A stretch of 64,000 nucleotides of DNA, from positions 1 to 64,000 of the forward strand of contig CATZGB010000015.1 in the NCBI GenBank assembly GCA_958418815.1. The letters are read 5' to 3'. Position 1 is the first letter of the stretch; each line of letters begins with the position of its first letter. The position numbers and the translations under genes are program-made. The notes beneath the pieces are model-generated. The model was not told the origin of the DNA, made no database searches, and saw only the letters and a list, made by a program, of their open reading frames with translations. Source of the stretch: an uncultured Bacteroidales bacterium. Lineage in GTDB: Bacteria; Bacteroidota; Bacteroidia; Bacteroidales; Muribaculaceae. This document shows positions 1 to 8,600 of this stretch, one piece after another.

Positions 1-71
1 GCACCGAAATACAAAACAAGCACCCCCGCCATAATGTTTGAGAAAATTTAACACTCAACATCGAAAAATTT

Positions 72-119
72 TTGTCCACACCACCATAACGCCGCATTTG
101 GTGGACAATTCGTGGACAA
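72..119. repeat. TTGTCCAC / GTGGACAA repeats beside tRNA-Lys
   Basis: One TTGTCCAC (72-79) and two inverted copies GTGGACAA (101-108 and 112-119) lie next to a tRNA 3' end. Clusters of short repeats beside a tRNA 3' end are typical of arm sites bound by tyrosine integrases. No integrase is visible here, so the function is inferred. Confidence 0.35.
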
Positions 120-134
120 TCTCCTAAAACAACA

Positions 135-169
135 AAATCCAAACATCTGAATATCAGATATTTGGATTT
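135..169 (-). terminator. Hairpin terminator after tRNA-Lys
   Basis: A near-perfect hairpin: AAATCCAAA (135-143) pairs with TTTGGATTT (161-169), and ATCTGA pairs with TCAGAT inside, leaving a 3-base loop. It lies 10 bases past the tRNA 3' end and is followed by T-rich sequence on the minus strand, as expected for the tRNA terminator. Confidence 0.6.
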
Positions 170-178
170 GTTTTCAAG

Positions 179-251
179 TGATCCGCCTGGGGCTCGAACC
201 CAGGACCCCAACATTAAAAGTGTTGTGCTCTACCAGCTGAGCTAGCGAATC
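179..251 (-). tRNA. tRNA-Lys (anticodon UUU)
   Basis: A 73-base cloverleaf can be drawn on the minus strand. Acceptor strands GATTCGC and GCGGATC pair with one G-U, the D-arm is present, the anticodon loop reads CTTTTAA (anticodon UUU, lysine), and the T-arm carries GGTTCGAGCC. The discriminator is A. CCA is not encoded, which is usual in Bacteroidota. Confidence 0.95.
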
Positions 252-296
252 TCCTTGGGCTTGGGAGAGATAGTGTTGTTCCTCTCAAAAGCGATG

Positions 297-304
297 CAAA
301 GGTA
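297..304 (-). promoter_or_regulatory. -7 promoter element for tRNA-Lys
   Basis: TACCTTTG on the minus strand, about 45 bases upstream of the tRNA 5' end, matches the Bacteroidota TAnnTTTG -7 element. The rest of 305-628 holds no gene I can support. Confidence 0.6.
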
Positions 305-628
305 GGGATTTATTTTTAATTGGCCAAATTTTTTTGTGTGTTTTTCGGGGCAGTGAATGAAAATGGGCTCAAAAATGGGCATTGCAACAGTTGATTCTGC
401 CATGTGTCCTTACTGAGACAGTAATAATGGCTACTGAGCATAGACGCAAAAAGAGAGGCTGCGCCGTAAACTTTAATTACGACACACCCCCGTTCAGTTT
501 TTCCATATCAGCCTGAGTTTAGACTGCAAATGTAACTACGGAATTTTTCCGGCTTTTTGTTGTGCGGCTCATTTTTTTCTGCGCCGCGCGTGATATGCAG
601 ACGTGTGTCACACAGGGGTGGCCTGGCC

Positions 629-1564
629 TTATGCCTGGTCTTGGCTGAGGCTCGTGAGGACTGTCTCTGAAATCCGGGCCATGATGGCGGCGGCCTCTGT
701 TTCGCTTCCCGCGAAGTCGCGTATCATCACGGCAAGACAATAACTCCTGCCGTCAGGCAGGCTGATGTAAGCGACATCATTGAATGCCACCAGCTCGCCA
801 TTCTCGTTGCGGTAACCGCTGCCGGTCTTATGGCCGAACACCACATCTTCGCGCCCGACGAATGGCGCGCCAAGCCGGTCCTGGCCCGTCGTCGCGGTGG
901 TCAGCGCCTTCTTGATTGCCTCCTGATGTGGGGTGGAGAGAAGCCTGGTGTTGAAGACCTGGCCGATGAGGAGGGCGGCCGAAAGCGGCGAACTGTGATT
1001 GAGGTAGCTCAGTCGATGTTCATTCTTCATCTCCGACTCCGAGTAGCGGATTATGAAAGTGGTGTCGGCGGCTATTGATTTGACGTAAGTGTCGGTCTCG
1101 GCCGGAGACACAATCCTGTCGAAAAGAATATTGCTCGCGTTGTTGTCGCTTGACACCAGGGCGTAATTGACAAGTTCGCCTGCGGAGATGGTGAAGTCGC
1201 TGTCGCCGTAGGTCTTTAGCATAGGACTCCATGTGGCCCGGTCAAGGTTGGCTGCGCGGATGACGAGCAGGCTGTCGAGCGTCGCTCCTTTGCGTTCGAG
1301 GGCATCAGCCACGGCCAGGGCCTGGTGGAGCTTGAACACACTCATCATCGGGAATCTTGCCCCATTGTTTATGAGCACGGTGTCGTTGTCGCTTACAAAC
1401 GCTATGCCGACGGTGCCTGGAGCCTCGTTGACGATATCCAGCAGTTGCGACTCCAGGGAGGCCCCGGTTTGGCCGGAGAGGCTGGTGCAGACAGTGTCCC
1501 TTGAACATCCTGCAAGTATTGCGACTGTAACCCCGAGAAGGGCCGCGGTGATGGTCTTTTTCAT
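629..1564 (-). CDS. Class A (subclass A2-like) beta-lactamase lipoprotein
   Basis: This 311-residue serine beta-lactamase should hydrolyse cephalosporins or penicillins at the periplasmic face. Visible motifs are a lipoprotein signal ending AILAGC (Cys20), the active-site S75-V-F-K78, SDN at 139-141, an ExEM omega-loop motif at 176-179 typical of the CepA/CblA/CfxA/PER group, and HKTGSG near the C terminus. All catalytic elements are present, so it should be active. It is transcribed alone from a promoter just upstream, and no mobile element is adjacent, which suggests a resident chromosomal gene. The substrate range cannot be read from sequence. Confidence 0.92.
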   Translation of the reverse strand: MKKTITAALLGVTVAILAGCSRDTVCTSLSGQTGASLESQLLDIVNEAPGTVGIAFVSDNDTVLINNGARFPMMSVFKLHQALAVADALERKGATLDSLLVIRAANLDRATWSPMLKTYGDSDFTISAGELVNYALVSSDNNASNILFDRIVSPAETDTYVKSIAADTTFIIRYSESEMKNEHRLSYLNHSSPLSAALLIGQVFNTRLLSTPHQEAIKKALTTATTGQDRLGAPFVGREDVVFGHKTGSGYRNENGELVAFNDVAYISLPDGRSYCLAVMIRDFAGSETEAAAIMARISETVLTSLSQDQA

Positions 1565-1587
1565 GATGTCTGATGCTGATTATGCCG

Positions 1588-1595
1588 CAAAGGTA
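1588..1595 (-). promoter_or_regulatory. -7 promoter element for beta-lactamase
   Basis: TACCTTTG on the minus strand, about 24 bases upstream of the beta-lactamase ATG, matches the Bacteroidota -7 consensus. I see no gene between 1600 and 1866. Confidence 0.6.
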
Positions 1596-1866
1596 GCAAA
1601 ATAAAATGAAAAAGAGAGGGGGCTTCACAGCTGCCTCTCTCTCCATTCATCACATTATGCTTACAATTAAGTGCTATGTCACTCTTTTAGTTGCTGTTCC
1701 GCTGTTCAAGCGGGGTGCAATCTTGTTATCTCAAATGCTTGCTGTCTCTATTGTCTCGTTATCTATGTCTGCTTGTTTGATATTATAACGTCGATGGATA
1801 TACGAGGGTTGAGATGTTTGTGATTAATATCGTTTAATTAACAATCGTTAGCGGGGGCTTGCCTTG

Positions 1867-2442
1867 TCAGAATCGTCCCTCCACTATGGGCCAGTCGATG
1901 ATGTCCCAGAGCTTTTCCAGGGCATCCTTGCGGCGGTTCTGGTAGTCGAGGTAATAGGCATGTTCCCATACGTCGAAAGTCAGGATAGGGGTGAGGCCCT
2001 GTGTCATCGGGTTCCCGGCGTTGGACTCCTGGGTGATGAAAAGCTTGCCGTCATTGTCGCGCGACAGCCATACCCAGCCGGAACCGAAGAGCTTGACTCC
2101 GGCATCGACAAACTCCTTCTTGAAGTTGTCAAACGACCCGAACTGCTTGTCGATGGCCTCGCGGAGTTCCCCTTCAGGCTCGCCCCCGCCGTCGGGAGAG
2201 AAGGAGAAGAAGTAGAAGATATGGTTCCATGCCTGCGACGCGTTGTTGAACAGCGCGCCTTTCGAGTCACGGATGATTTCCTCCAGTGGGAGTTCCTCAA
2301 ACTCGGTGCCCTCGATGAGAGCGTTGAGATTGTCGATATAGGTCTTTTCGTGCTTTCCGTAGTGGAAATCCACTGTACGGCGCGAGATTGCAGGCTCCAG
2401 AGCGTCGTTGGCGTAGGGGAGCTGGGGCTGGGTGTATTTCAT
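1867..2442 (-). CDS. sodB: Superoxide dismutase [Fe/Mn]
   Basis: This 191-residue Fe/Mn superoxide dismutase converts superoxide to hydrogen peroxide and oxygen in the cytoplasm. The metal ligands are visible: His in FHYGKHEKTY, His in AWNHIFYF, and Asp and His in DVWEHAYYLDY. Length and the C-terminal YLDYQNRR motif are typical. A Gln in the GNPMTQG stretch favours iron or cambialistic use, but the metal cannot be settled here. It is a single gene, with no clear -7 element in the short gap upstream. Confidence 0.95.
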   Translation of the reverse strand: MKYTQPQLPYANDALEPAISRRTVDFHYGKHEKTYIDNLNALIEGTEFEELPLEEIIRDSKGALFNNASQAWNHIFYFFSFSPDGGGEPEGELREAIDKQFGSFDNFKKEFVDAGVKLFGSGWVWLSRDNDGKLFITQESNAGNPMTQGLTPILTFDVWEHAYYLDYQNRRKDALEKLWDIIDWPIVEGRF

Positions 2443-2522
2443 ATCTGACGATAATTGTTAGGTTAGTAACTGGATTAGTTGGATTCAATGCTACTAATCT
2501 AACATCGTCGGGCGGCAAATGT

Positions 2523-4544
2523 TCAGTCGCGTTTTCTGCGGCGCAGCCTGCGGGCTATCGAGCGGTGTCGGTCAGCCTCATCATTGTCGCCCATCTCCTC
2601 GTTGAGCGATGCCAGGCGGTCATGCAGCGGTGCCGACCCCGGGTTGGCTTCCTCGGCGGCCAGGAGGTAATTGAGCGCCTTGTAGCGCTCTTCGTCTGGA
2701 TTGTCTGACTGCGAGGCGATAAGACAGTGGAGCTTGCCGATGGCAAACAGCGCGTCGAAATCCTTGGGATGCTCCTTGAGGATTTCACCGAAACATTCGG
2801 CCGCGCTCATATGGTCGCCGCCATCCATGGCCGCTTCCCCTTTGAGCCGTAGGGCCTCGGTGAATCCCGGTGAGATTTTCAGCGCCTTGTCGAAATTGGC
2901 GATGGCCGCCCCGTAGTTCTCGTCGGAAAGGCAGTCAAGCCCCATCGAGACATATTCACGTGCAAGTTCCAGAAACCTCATCTCGGCCTCTTTGAGCTTC
3001 TCCTCCAGCATTGATATGCGATCACCCGCTTTGCCCAGACGGTAGAGCTTCTGCTTCACGAGATGGTTCACCGCCGGGTTGCGCAGTTCGTCGCGGGCAT
3101 AAAGCCCTTCGGTGAATGAGTCGACCGCTCCGGCGAAGTCACCGGAGTCGAATGCTTTCGCGGCCCGGTGGAAACAGTCGTCGGCCCTGGCCGCCGTCAT
3201 TGCCGCCGCGAAAATCGCTGGATTGTTGAAGAATCCGCTGAACGACCGTATGGCCGGATTGACGAAGAAGTCATATGGATTGACCTTGGTCAGGAGGGTC
3301 AGACCCTCCAGCGACTGGCATCTTGACAGGGCCACATAGGCCTGGCCCGCGGCGAAAGCTCCACCCCGCATGTCTATTATGACGCGGGGAAATGTGAGAC
3401 CCTGGCTCTTGTGGATGGTCAATGCCCAGGCCAGCCGGAGGGGATACTGCGTGTATGTGCCCAGCACCTCCTCCTCGATTTTCCGGGTCTCCTTGTCATA
3501 GCGGTAGCTGACATTCTCCCATACCTCGCGGGTGATTATATGGGTCTGTCCGTTTTCAAGCGCCACCTCGAGGGTGTTGTCAGAGATTGAATGTATCTTC
3601 CCGATGGTGCCGTTGACCCAGTGCTTCTCGGGGGCGTTTCTTACAAACACCACCTGCGCGCCCACTTTCAGCTCAAGCACGAGCGGTACCGGCAGGGAAT
3701 TCTCCGGGAATTTGTCCCTGACCTCGCCATGGAATGTGTGGAGCTTTCTGCGGAGCTTTCCGAGCCGTGAAGTGTTTATCGCGTCGACCGTGTCGCGCTT
3801 GGGGGCGAGGGTCATGGTGAACTCTTTCTGCCGCTCGGCGGTCGCCGCTTCCGGGTCGACACGCTCGTTGAGGCGCGATATGTCATCAGCCGATATTGTC
3901 CCGAGCCTCATACGGTCGAGCATGCCGATGAACATGCTGTCTGACTGGCGGTAGACCTTCCTCAGCTCGATAGGCACGAGGGCAAACTCCCTGAACACGC
4001 GTGCCGAGAAGAAATATAGGTTGGGGTAGAGGTCGCGGAAGATGTCGCGCATGTCTGATGTCACCACCGGCTCAAGTTGGAAGATGTCGCCGACAAGCAG
4101 CAGCTGTTTTCCCCCGAACGGTTCGCGGAAACGTCCGGAATAAAGCCGCAGCACCTTGTCGACGAAGTCTATGATGTCAGCCCTGACCATGGATACCTCG
4201 TCGATCACTATCAGCTCAAGCTCGCGTATCAGCTTCTGTTGCTCTGCGGTGTGCTTCAGGCGTTGTCTCAGGTTGCGTGTCTGCAGCTCGGGGTCATCAG
4301 GCAGGAGCGGTTTGAATGGCAGGTGGAAAAAAGAGTGGAGCGTAACGCCGCCGGCGTTGACTGCGGCGATGCCCGTGGGTGCCAGCACCACAGTGCGTTT
4401 ACGGGTGTTCTCAACTATATGACGCAGGAAAGTTGATTTCCCGGTTCCGGCCTTCCCGGTCATGAAGACCGACTGGCGGGTATAGGAAATCAACTTCCAG
4501 ATATCCTGAAATTCAGGATTGTCAAGGTCTATGGTCTGCGACAA
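2523..4544 (-). CDS. PIF1-like DNA helicase with C-terminal TPR repeats
   Basis: A 673-residue protein in two parts. The first 430 or so residues are a PIF1/RecD-like superfamily 1 helicase: Walker A GKAGTGKST near residue 32, Walker B VIDEVSM, and the C-terminal motif LAWALTIHKSQGLTF followed by YVALSRC. The remaining 240 residues are helical tetratricopeptide-like repeats, including DKALKISPGFTEALRLKGEA, ending in a basic RRLRRRKRD tail. PIF1-like enzymes unwind forked or G-rich DNA. The TPR part may recruit partners, which is inference. The domain order looks genuine, with no frame break. Confidence 0.85.
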   Translation of the reverse strand: MSQTIDLDNPEFQDIWKLISYTRQSVFMTGKAGTGKSTFLRHIVENTRKRTVVLAPTGIAAVNAGGVTLHSFFHLPFKPLLPDDPELQTRNLRQRLKHTAEQQKLIRELELIVIDEVSMVRADIIDFVDKVLRLYSGRFREPFGGKQLLLVGDIFQLEPVVTSDMRDIFRDLYPNLYFFSARVFREFALVPIELRKVYRQSDSMFIGMLDRMRLGTISADDISRLNERVDPEAATAERQKEFTMTLAPKRDTVDAINTSRLGKLRRKLHTFHGEVRDKFPENSLPVPLVLELKVGAQVVFVRNAPEKHWVNGTIGKIHSISDNTLEVALENGQTHIITREVWENVSYRYDKETRKIEEEVLGTYTQYPLRLAWALTIHKSQGLTFPRVIIDMRGGAFAAGQAYVALSRCQSLEGLTLLTKVNPYDFFVNPAIRSFSGFFNNPAIFAAAMTAARADDCFHRAAKAFDSGDFAGAVDSFTEGLYARDELRNPAVNHLVKQKLYRLGKAGDRISMLEEKLKEAEMRFLELAREYVSMGLDCLSDENYGAAIANFDKALKISPGFTEALRLKGEAAMDGGDHMSAAECFGEILKEHPKDFDALFAIGKLHCLIASQSDNPDEERYKALNYLLAAEEANPGSAPLHDRLASLNEEMGDNDEADRHRSIARRLRRRKRD

Positions 4545-4595
4545 TCTTAGATAATCCTTATGTTTTACATCTTGTAGCGGCCGGGAACCGGCTGA

Positions 4596-6293
4596 TCAGA
4601 AACGGTAGCCGATGGTGGCCACGATTTGCGAGCTGTTGTCGGTCAGCTTTGCTGTCGGGGCCTGTGTCCAGACCAAGTCATAGTCGACAAAGGGGGTGAA
4701 CGCATTGAACGTCGACGTGCGGTGCTTGTTGACATACGCCAGGTCGAAGTAGAATCCGTTGACCTTGTAGCCCAGGCCGCATGTGATGTAGCGCGTCGCG
4801 TTGTTGACATTGTATGACGGGTTCATACCGGCGGTCGAGACCTCCATGCCCGACTTGTTGAGGTCGGTGTTGGCGTTTTCAAGTTCTGTGCCAGAGGCGG
4901 TGGAGGTGTGGCTGTAGCCCGCGCGCAAAGAGAGCTGTGGGGTCAATCTGTACTCGGCACCCACCCTGATGGTGCTTGTGCCTTTATAATACCGGGCGAT
5001 GTTGTCGTTGTTGAGCGTCATCGCGTCTCCTCCGCTGTATTTGAGCTTCATATCTCCATAAGCGTCATACTGGTAGTCGACGCTGAGTATCGCGCGTCCG
5101 CCGATGACACCGGCCACACCGGCCATTAGCTTCCATGGAGTGTTGAGGGCGAACTGGTAGTCATCCCAGGGGGTAGACTCCGAACCGCTGAACTTGTAGG
5201 AGGGGTTTGCTGTGGAAAAGTTGAAGGCGGTGACACCGTAGCTCGACGAGTTCAAAGTGTAATAGGTAGGCGTATGCACGGCCACACCGATTCTCAACTC
5301 GTTTATCGGCTTTATGATGGCTCCCACCTTGAAGTTGGCTCCTGTTCCTGAAATCTTCTTGAAAGAATACAGGTCGGAATGGTTGGCTGTGCCGAGTTGA
5401 TATCCGGCAGGATAATTCGGGACCAGCGCGCGATCGATTTGCTCGCTGTAACGGTATTCCTGTGTGTAATCGAGGTCGGTGATACCTACCCCTATGCCCC
5501 AGTAGACGAGATTCATGATGCTTCCGCCGAGGGAGATGTTGTATTCATCGGCGTGTCCTGTCTCGCGTATCTGGAAGTCAGCCGCGCCGGTCGAGGCGGC
5601 CACCTTGTTGCCCTGGGCGTCGGTGCCGCCGTGCTGCCACAAGCCTCGATACTGGCTGTCCTCATATATCACGTTGCCGTCAGTATATGTCTCGGCATTG
5701 ATCATGCCTGAGTTGTAAAAAAGGACGCTCATCCAGTCGGGCGCGTTGTAGTCGTAATTGTTGTAAGGATAGAGATCTTTGCCGTCAGCTCCTACAGCCC
5801 ACAGCGAAGACGGGTCGACCCCGTTGGTGATAGCCGCTATGTAGTTTGACAGCGAAGTCTGCATACTGCCGAGCCCACCGGTGTAGGTGCGGTTGAAGCG
5901 GTACAGGCGGTTGTATGTGAATCCCCATGACACACTGTTGTCGCGGTTCTCGCCGAAAAGCATCGTGCCGACATATCCAGCACTGTTGAGGTTGGCGAGG
6001 GTGGAGCTCTGGGAGTTCACGCCGCCGTCCCATTGCGTCTTGTTGGAATTCAGGTCTATGCCGAGGGTGAGGCCGATGTCGCTGCCGCGATACATGCCGA
6101 TGCCTGCCGGGTTCTGTCCCACGGCAGAGATGTCAGCCCCGAGGGCGGTGAAGGCCCCGGCCATTGACATGAATCGTGCAGAGCCGCGCAGTTCGGTCTG
6201 AGACAGCGCCATGGCGTCAACCGGACTTTGGGCGAATGCCGCCGCTGCGGGGGCTAACGCGAGGGCAGATATGATTAGCTTTCTCATTTTCAA
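4596..6293 (-). CDS. OmpP1/FadL/TodX-family outer-membrane protein
   Basis: A 565-residue outer-membrane beta-barrel of the FadL/OmpP1 type, a family that moves hydrophobic compounds across the outer membrane. It has a Sec signal ending AAAFAQS, and the N-terminal family motif region including SMAGAFTALGADISAVGQNP (hatch domain). Alternating hydrophobic strands follow and it ends in IGYRF, a C-terminal aromatic signature for barrel insertion. The substrate is unknown. It is on the same strand as the genes at 6371 and 7914 but separated by gaps. Confidence 0.85.
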   Translation of the reverse strand: MKMRKLIISALALAPAAAAFAQSPVDAMALSQTELRGSARFMSMAGAFTALGADISAVGQNPAGIGMYRGSDIGLTLGIDLNSNKTQWDGGVNSQSSTLANLNSAGYVGTMLFGENRDNSVSWGFTYNRLYRFNRTYTGGLGSMQTSLSNYIAAITNGVDPSSLWAVGADGKDLYPYNNYDYNAPDWMSVLFYNSGMINAETYTDGNVIYEDSQYRGLWQHGGTDAQGNKVAASTGAADFQIRETGHADEYNISLGGSIMNLVYWGIGVGITDLDYTQEYRYSEQIDRALVPNYPAGYQLGTANHSDLYSFKKISGTGANFKVGAIIKPINELRIGVAVHTPTYYTLNSSSYGVTAFNFSTANPSYKFSGSESTPWDDYQFALNTPWKLMAGVAGVIGGRAILSVDYQYDAYGDMKLKYSGGDAMTLNNDNIARYYKGTSTIRVGAEYRLTPQLSLRAGYSHTSTASGTELENANTDLNKSGMEVSTAGMNPSYNVNNATRYITCGLGYKVNGFYFDLAYVNKHRTSTFNAFTPFVDYDLVWTQAPTAKLTDNSSQIVATIGYRF

Positions 6294-6370
6294 TCGATGT
6301 TGGTCAAGTTTTAGGGGTTGTTGGGCTTATGCCGGAAGCCCTTTGGAGAGGGTAGGGAGTGGCGTGGCTG

Positions 6371-7636
6371 TCAGCGGCTGCGGTGTCCGCCTCCTCCTCC
6401 CGAACGTCCTCCGCCGGAATACCCGCCTGAACGGCTGCCTCCGGAGTAGCCGCCCGACGAGCGGTTGGAGTTGTAGCTTCCCGAACGGTTGGAGTTGTAG
6501 CTTCCCGAACGGTTGGAGTTGTAGCTGTTGGATGAGCCGTTTCTGGTCGACTGCGAGGCTCCGAAATTCCCCCGGTTGTAATTGCCGTTGGTGGTGCCTG
6601 GCTGTCTGGTGCTTCCTGAACCGTAACCTGTGGATGGCCTGTAGCCTGACGTGCCGGTGCCAAAATGAGAGTTGCGTCCGGCGCCGTTACCGCCATAATA
6701 GCCGCCGTTGGTTGAGCCTGCCGCAGCCGGCGGACGATACCCTGGACGTGTGGATGTGCCGGCGGAGGAGTGTCCGTAACGGCCCCCTGCTCCATAGTTG
6801 TAACTGGGTACGCGCGGACGGTGGGCCGCCGAAGGTGAGGGGCGGTAGTTGACGCTGCCCCAGTGTCCGGGGTAATATCCCGGATATCCCCATGCCCAGG
6901 AGGGGGAGGTCCATCCCCATCCCCAGCTCCAGGAGGGATAGTAGTCCCATCCCCACCAGGGGTTGTACCAATAGTAGGGATTGCGCCAAGAGTAATAGGG
7001 CCATCCCCACGTGTTGTAGTAGCTGTAATACCCGTAGGGGTAACCGGGGCCGAAGTTGATGCTCAGGGCTGTCTGGGGACTGGCGTTGTAGCCTGCGTCA
7101 TAGCCCGAGGAATATCCGGCATTGTAAATGTCGGCGTATTGTTCCCCCAGGCTGGGGTCGATTGCCTGTGAGGCGAGCGCCTCTTTCGCCACCTGGGAGT
7201 CTCCGAAACGCGCAAGGTAGTCGGTGGCCGACATGGCCTCGAAGTCCTGGAGCGAAATCGAGTCGGGAGCCGCCGTCTGGAATGCGCCACGGCGGTTGTA
7301 CTCGTCCACATCACGGGTGGAGCCGCCGGAAGGCAGGTATGACCCTGCTGCCTGGAAGTCGCCGACACTGTCCCAGGGGACATATGCCGCCCCGTCGTAA
7401 TAATACATTCCCGAAGCCGCCCCGGGCTGTGAGGTGGTGGCGGCCTTCGATGGCTTGGGCGCTACGGTCTTGGGCGCTTCTTTCTTCGCCTTTGACGCGT
7501 CGTAATACAGGTCATCGTCATAATATCCCTGGGCGGACGCCAGCATCACGGTGGCGCATAGCGCCGCCGGAAGAATCAGGGCCTTGGGCTGGAGCGACGA
7601 GAGTCTCCGCTCCAATATGGATTTGAGAGTTTTCAT
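6371..7636 (-). CDS. Secreted low-complexity protein with G/S/R/N/Y repeats
   Basis: Read from the ATG at 7636, this is a 421-residue protein with an N-terminal signal-like segment ending in LASAQG. An Ala/Lys/Pro-rich part follows, then a central Tyr/Trp/Pro-rich block (many NPYYWYNPWW-type motifs), and a C-terminal Gly/Ser/Arg/Asn tail with three tandem SYNSNRSG units and a final RSGGGGGHRSR. The tandem units are also direct repeats in the DNA (24-bp period, about 6470-6525). It is probably an envelope or surface protein. An upstream in-frame ATG at 7744 would add a non-signal N terminus and is less likely. I know no function. Confidence 0.7.
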   Translation of the reverse strand: MKTLKSILERRLSSLQPKALILPAALCATVMLASAQGYYDDDLYYDASKAKKEAPKTVAPKPSKAATTSQPGAASGMYYYDGAAYVPWDSVGDFQAAGSYLPSGGSTRDVDEYNRRGAFQTAAPDSISLQDFEAMSATDYLARFGDSQVAKEALASQAIDPSLGEQYADIYNAGYSSGYDAGYNASPQTALSINFGPGYPYGYYSYYNTWGWPYYSWRNPYYWYNPWWGWDYYPSWSWGWGWTSPSWAWGYPGYYPGHWGSVNYRPSPSAAHRPRVPSYNYGAGGRYGHSSAGTSTRPGYRPPAAAGSTNGGYYGGNGAGRNSHFGTGTSGYRPSTGYGSGSTRQPGTTNGNYNRGNFGASQSTRNGSSNSYNSNRSGSYNSNRSGSYNSNRSSGGYSGGSRSGGYSGGGRSGGGGGHRSR

Positions 7637-7830
7637 AACACGGGAGTCTGTTTCTTTGTGTTTAGACTCGGAAAAAACCGTTGAGTTTAATCCGTTACAA
7701 TGCCTATTGTTCACAAAGATACGCTTTTCTTGTGAAAGAGGCAAATTTTTGTCCCGAAGCGTTGATGCGAATGCCGGTGTGTGGCGTGTCCGGCCTCATC
7801 CTGGCATTGTGAGTAATCCTGAAAACAACA

Positions 7831-7864
7831 ACCCGGAAGGGTCGATTTCTCTCATCTTCCGGGT
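7831..7864 (-). terminator. Hairpin terminator after the DUF308 gene
   Basis: ACCCGGAAG (7831-7839) and CTTCCGGGT (7856-7864) form a 9-bp stem 50 bases after the minus-strand gene at 7914, followed on that strand by a T-rich stretch. It separates that gene from the repeat protein downstream. Confidence 0.55.
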
Positions 7865-7913
7865 CTGTGTCTTGCATTTTGGCTGGCCTGATGTCAGGGC
7901 TGCCGCGTTGGAT

Positions 7914-8468
7914 TCATTCCCTTGCCCTGGGCTTCATGTCGTATGAGGTCATCGCGATGGTGAATCCCCAGTAGATGAATGCGAGAGCCGACAGGAACGA
8001 TACCATCATCATGTCCTGTGCCCAGCCTGCCTCAAGGAAGAAGAAGCCGATGAGAAGGAGCAGGATACCGTTGATGAGATACATCCACCAGTAGCTGTGG
8101 GAGCGTGTCGACACCGAGGCGATGATTGAGGCCACGCCCCAGAAAATGAACACGATGGCGAGGAAATAGGGGAATACGATTTCTGACAATACGATTGAGC
8201 GGACAAGCAGGAAGCCGACAAACATGTCAATCACGCCTCCGCAAATCCACCATCCCCAGCCCCTTGGACGGTTGACCCCTGCGGCCACGCACAGCTGCAC
8301 GATGCCGGCCAAAATCAATAGCCATCCGAAAATCTGAGAGGCCACGGCAAATCCGGCTGCGGGCCAGAACCAGTAGGCGAAACCGCCGAGTACGAGGAGT
8401 ATACCCACGATGAGGACAATCCACCAGTATTTGGTCTGTCCCCAAAAGTTTAATGATAAGGCTTTCAT
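7914..8468 (-). CDS. HdeD/DUF308-family membrane protein
   Basis: A 184-residue membrane protein with six predicted membrane segments arranged as three hairpins (WWIVLIVGILLVLGGFAYWF near the start). This matches the HdeD/DUF308 family of short stress-related membrane proteins. The charged tail ends MKPRARE. The family's biochemical role is poorly known; in E. coli hdeD belongs to the acid-resistance island. It lies divergent from mutS2. Confidence 0.8.
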   Translation of the reverse strand: MKALSLNFWGQTKYWWIVLIVGILLVLGGFAYWFWPAAGFAVASQIFGWLLILAGIVQLCVAAGVNRPRGWGWWICGGVIDMFVGFLLVRSIVLSEIVFPYFLAIVFIFWGVASIIASVSTRSHSYWWMYLINGILLLLIGFFFLEAGWAQDMMMVSFLSALAFIYWGFTIAMTSYDMKPRARE

Positions 8469-8540
8469 AATATTTGGTTTTTGAAACAGTTGTTGGCTTG
8501 ATTGTTTTGTGATATTATAACAATGGTTAATCTGAAATGG

Positions 8541-8571
8541 TTGGTGGTTTCCGCCGAAATTTGTAATTTTG
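8541..8571 (+). promoter_or_regulatory. Promoter of mutS2
   Basis: TTGG at 8541 and TAATTTTG at 8564-8571 have the spacing of a Bacteroidota promoter. A transcript starting just after this rules out the longer in-frame start at 8502 and supports the ATG at 8601. Confidence 0.65.
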
Positions 8572-8600
8572 CATTGTCCTTTCAGTTAAGGATATGCGGT

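Noticed and set aside
629..1564. The beta-lactamase as a recently acquired mobile resistance gene
   Set aside because: No insertion sequence, recombinase or repeat borders it. Its composition matches its neighbours, so it looks resident.
1600..1866. A 60-residue frame between the beta-lactamase and sodB
   Set aside because: It lacks a promoter and conserved features, and reads as intergenic DNA.
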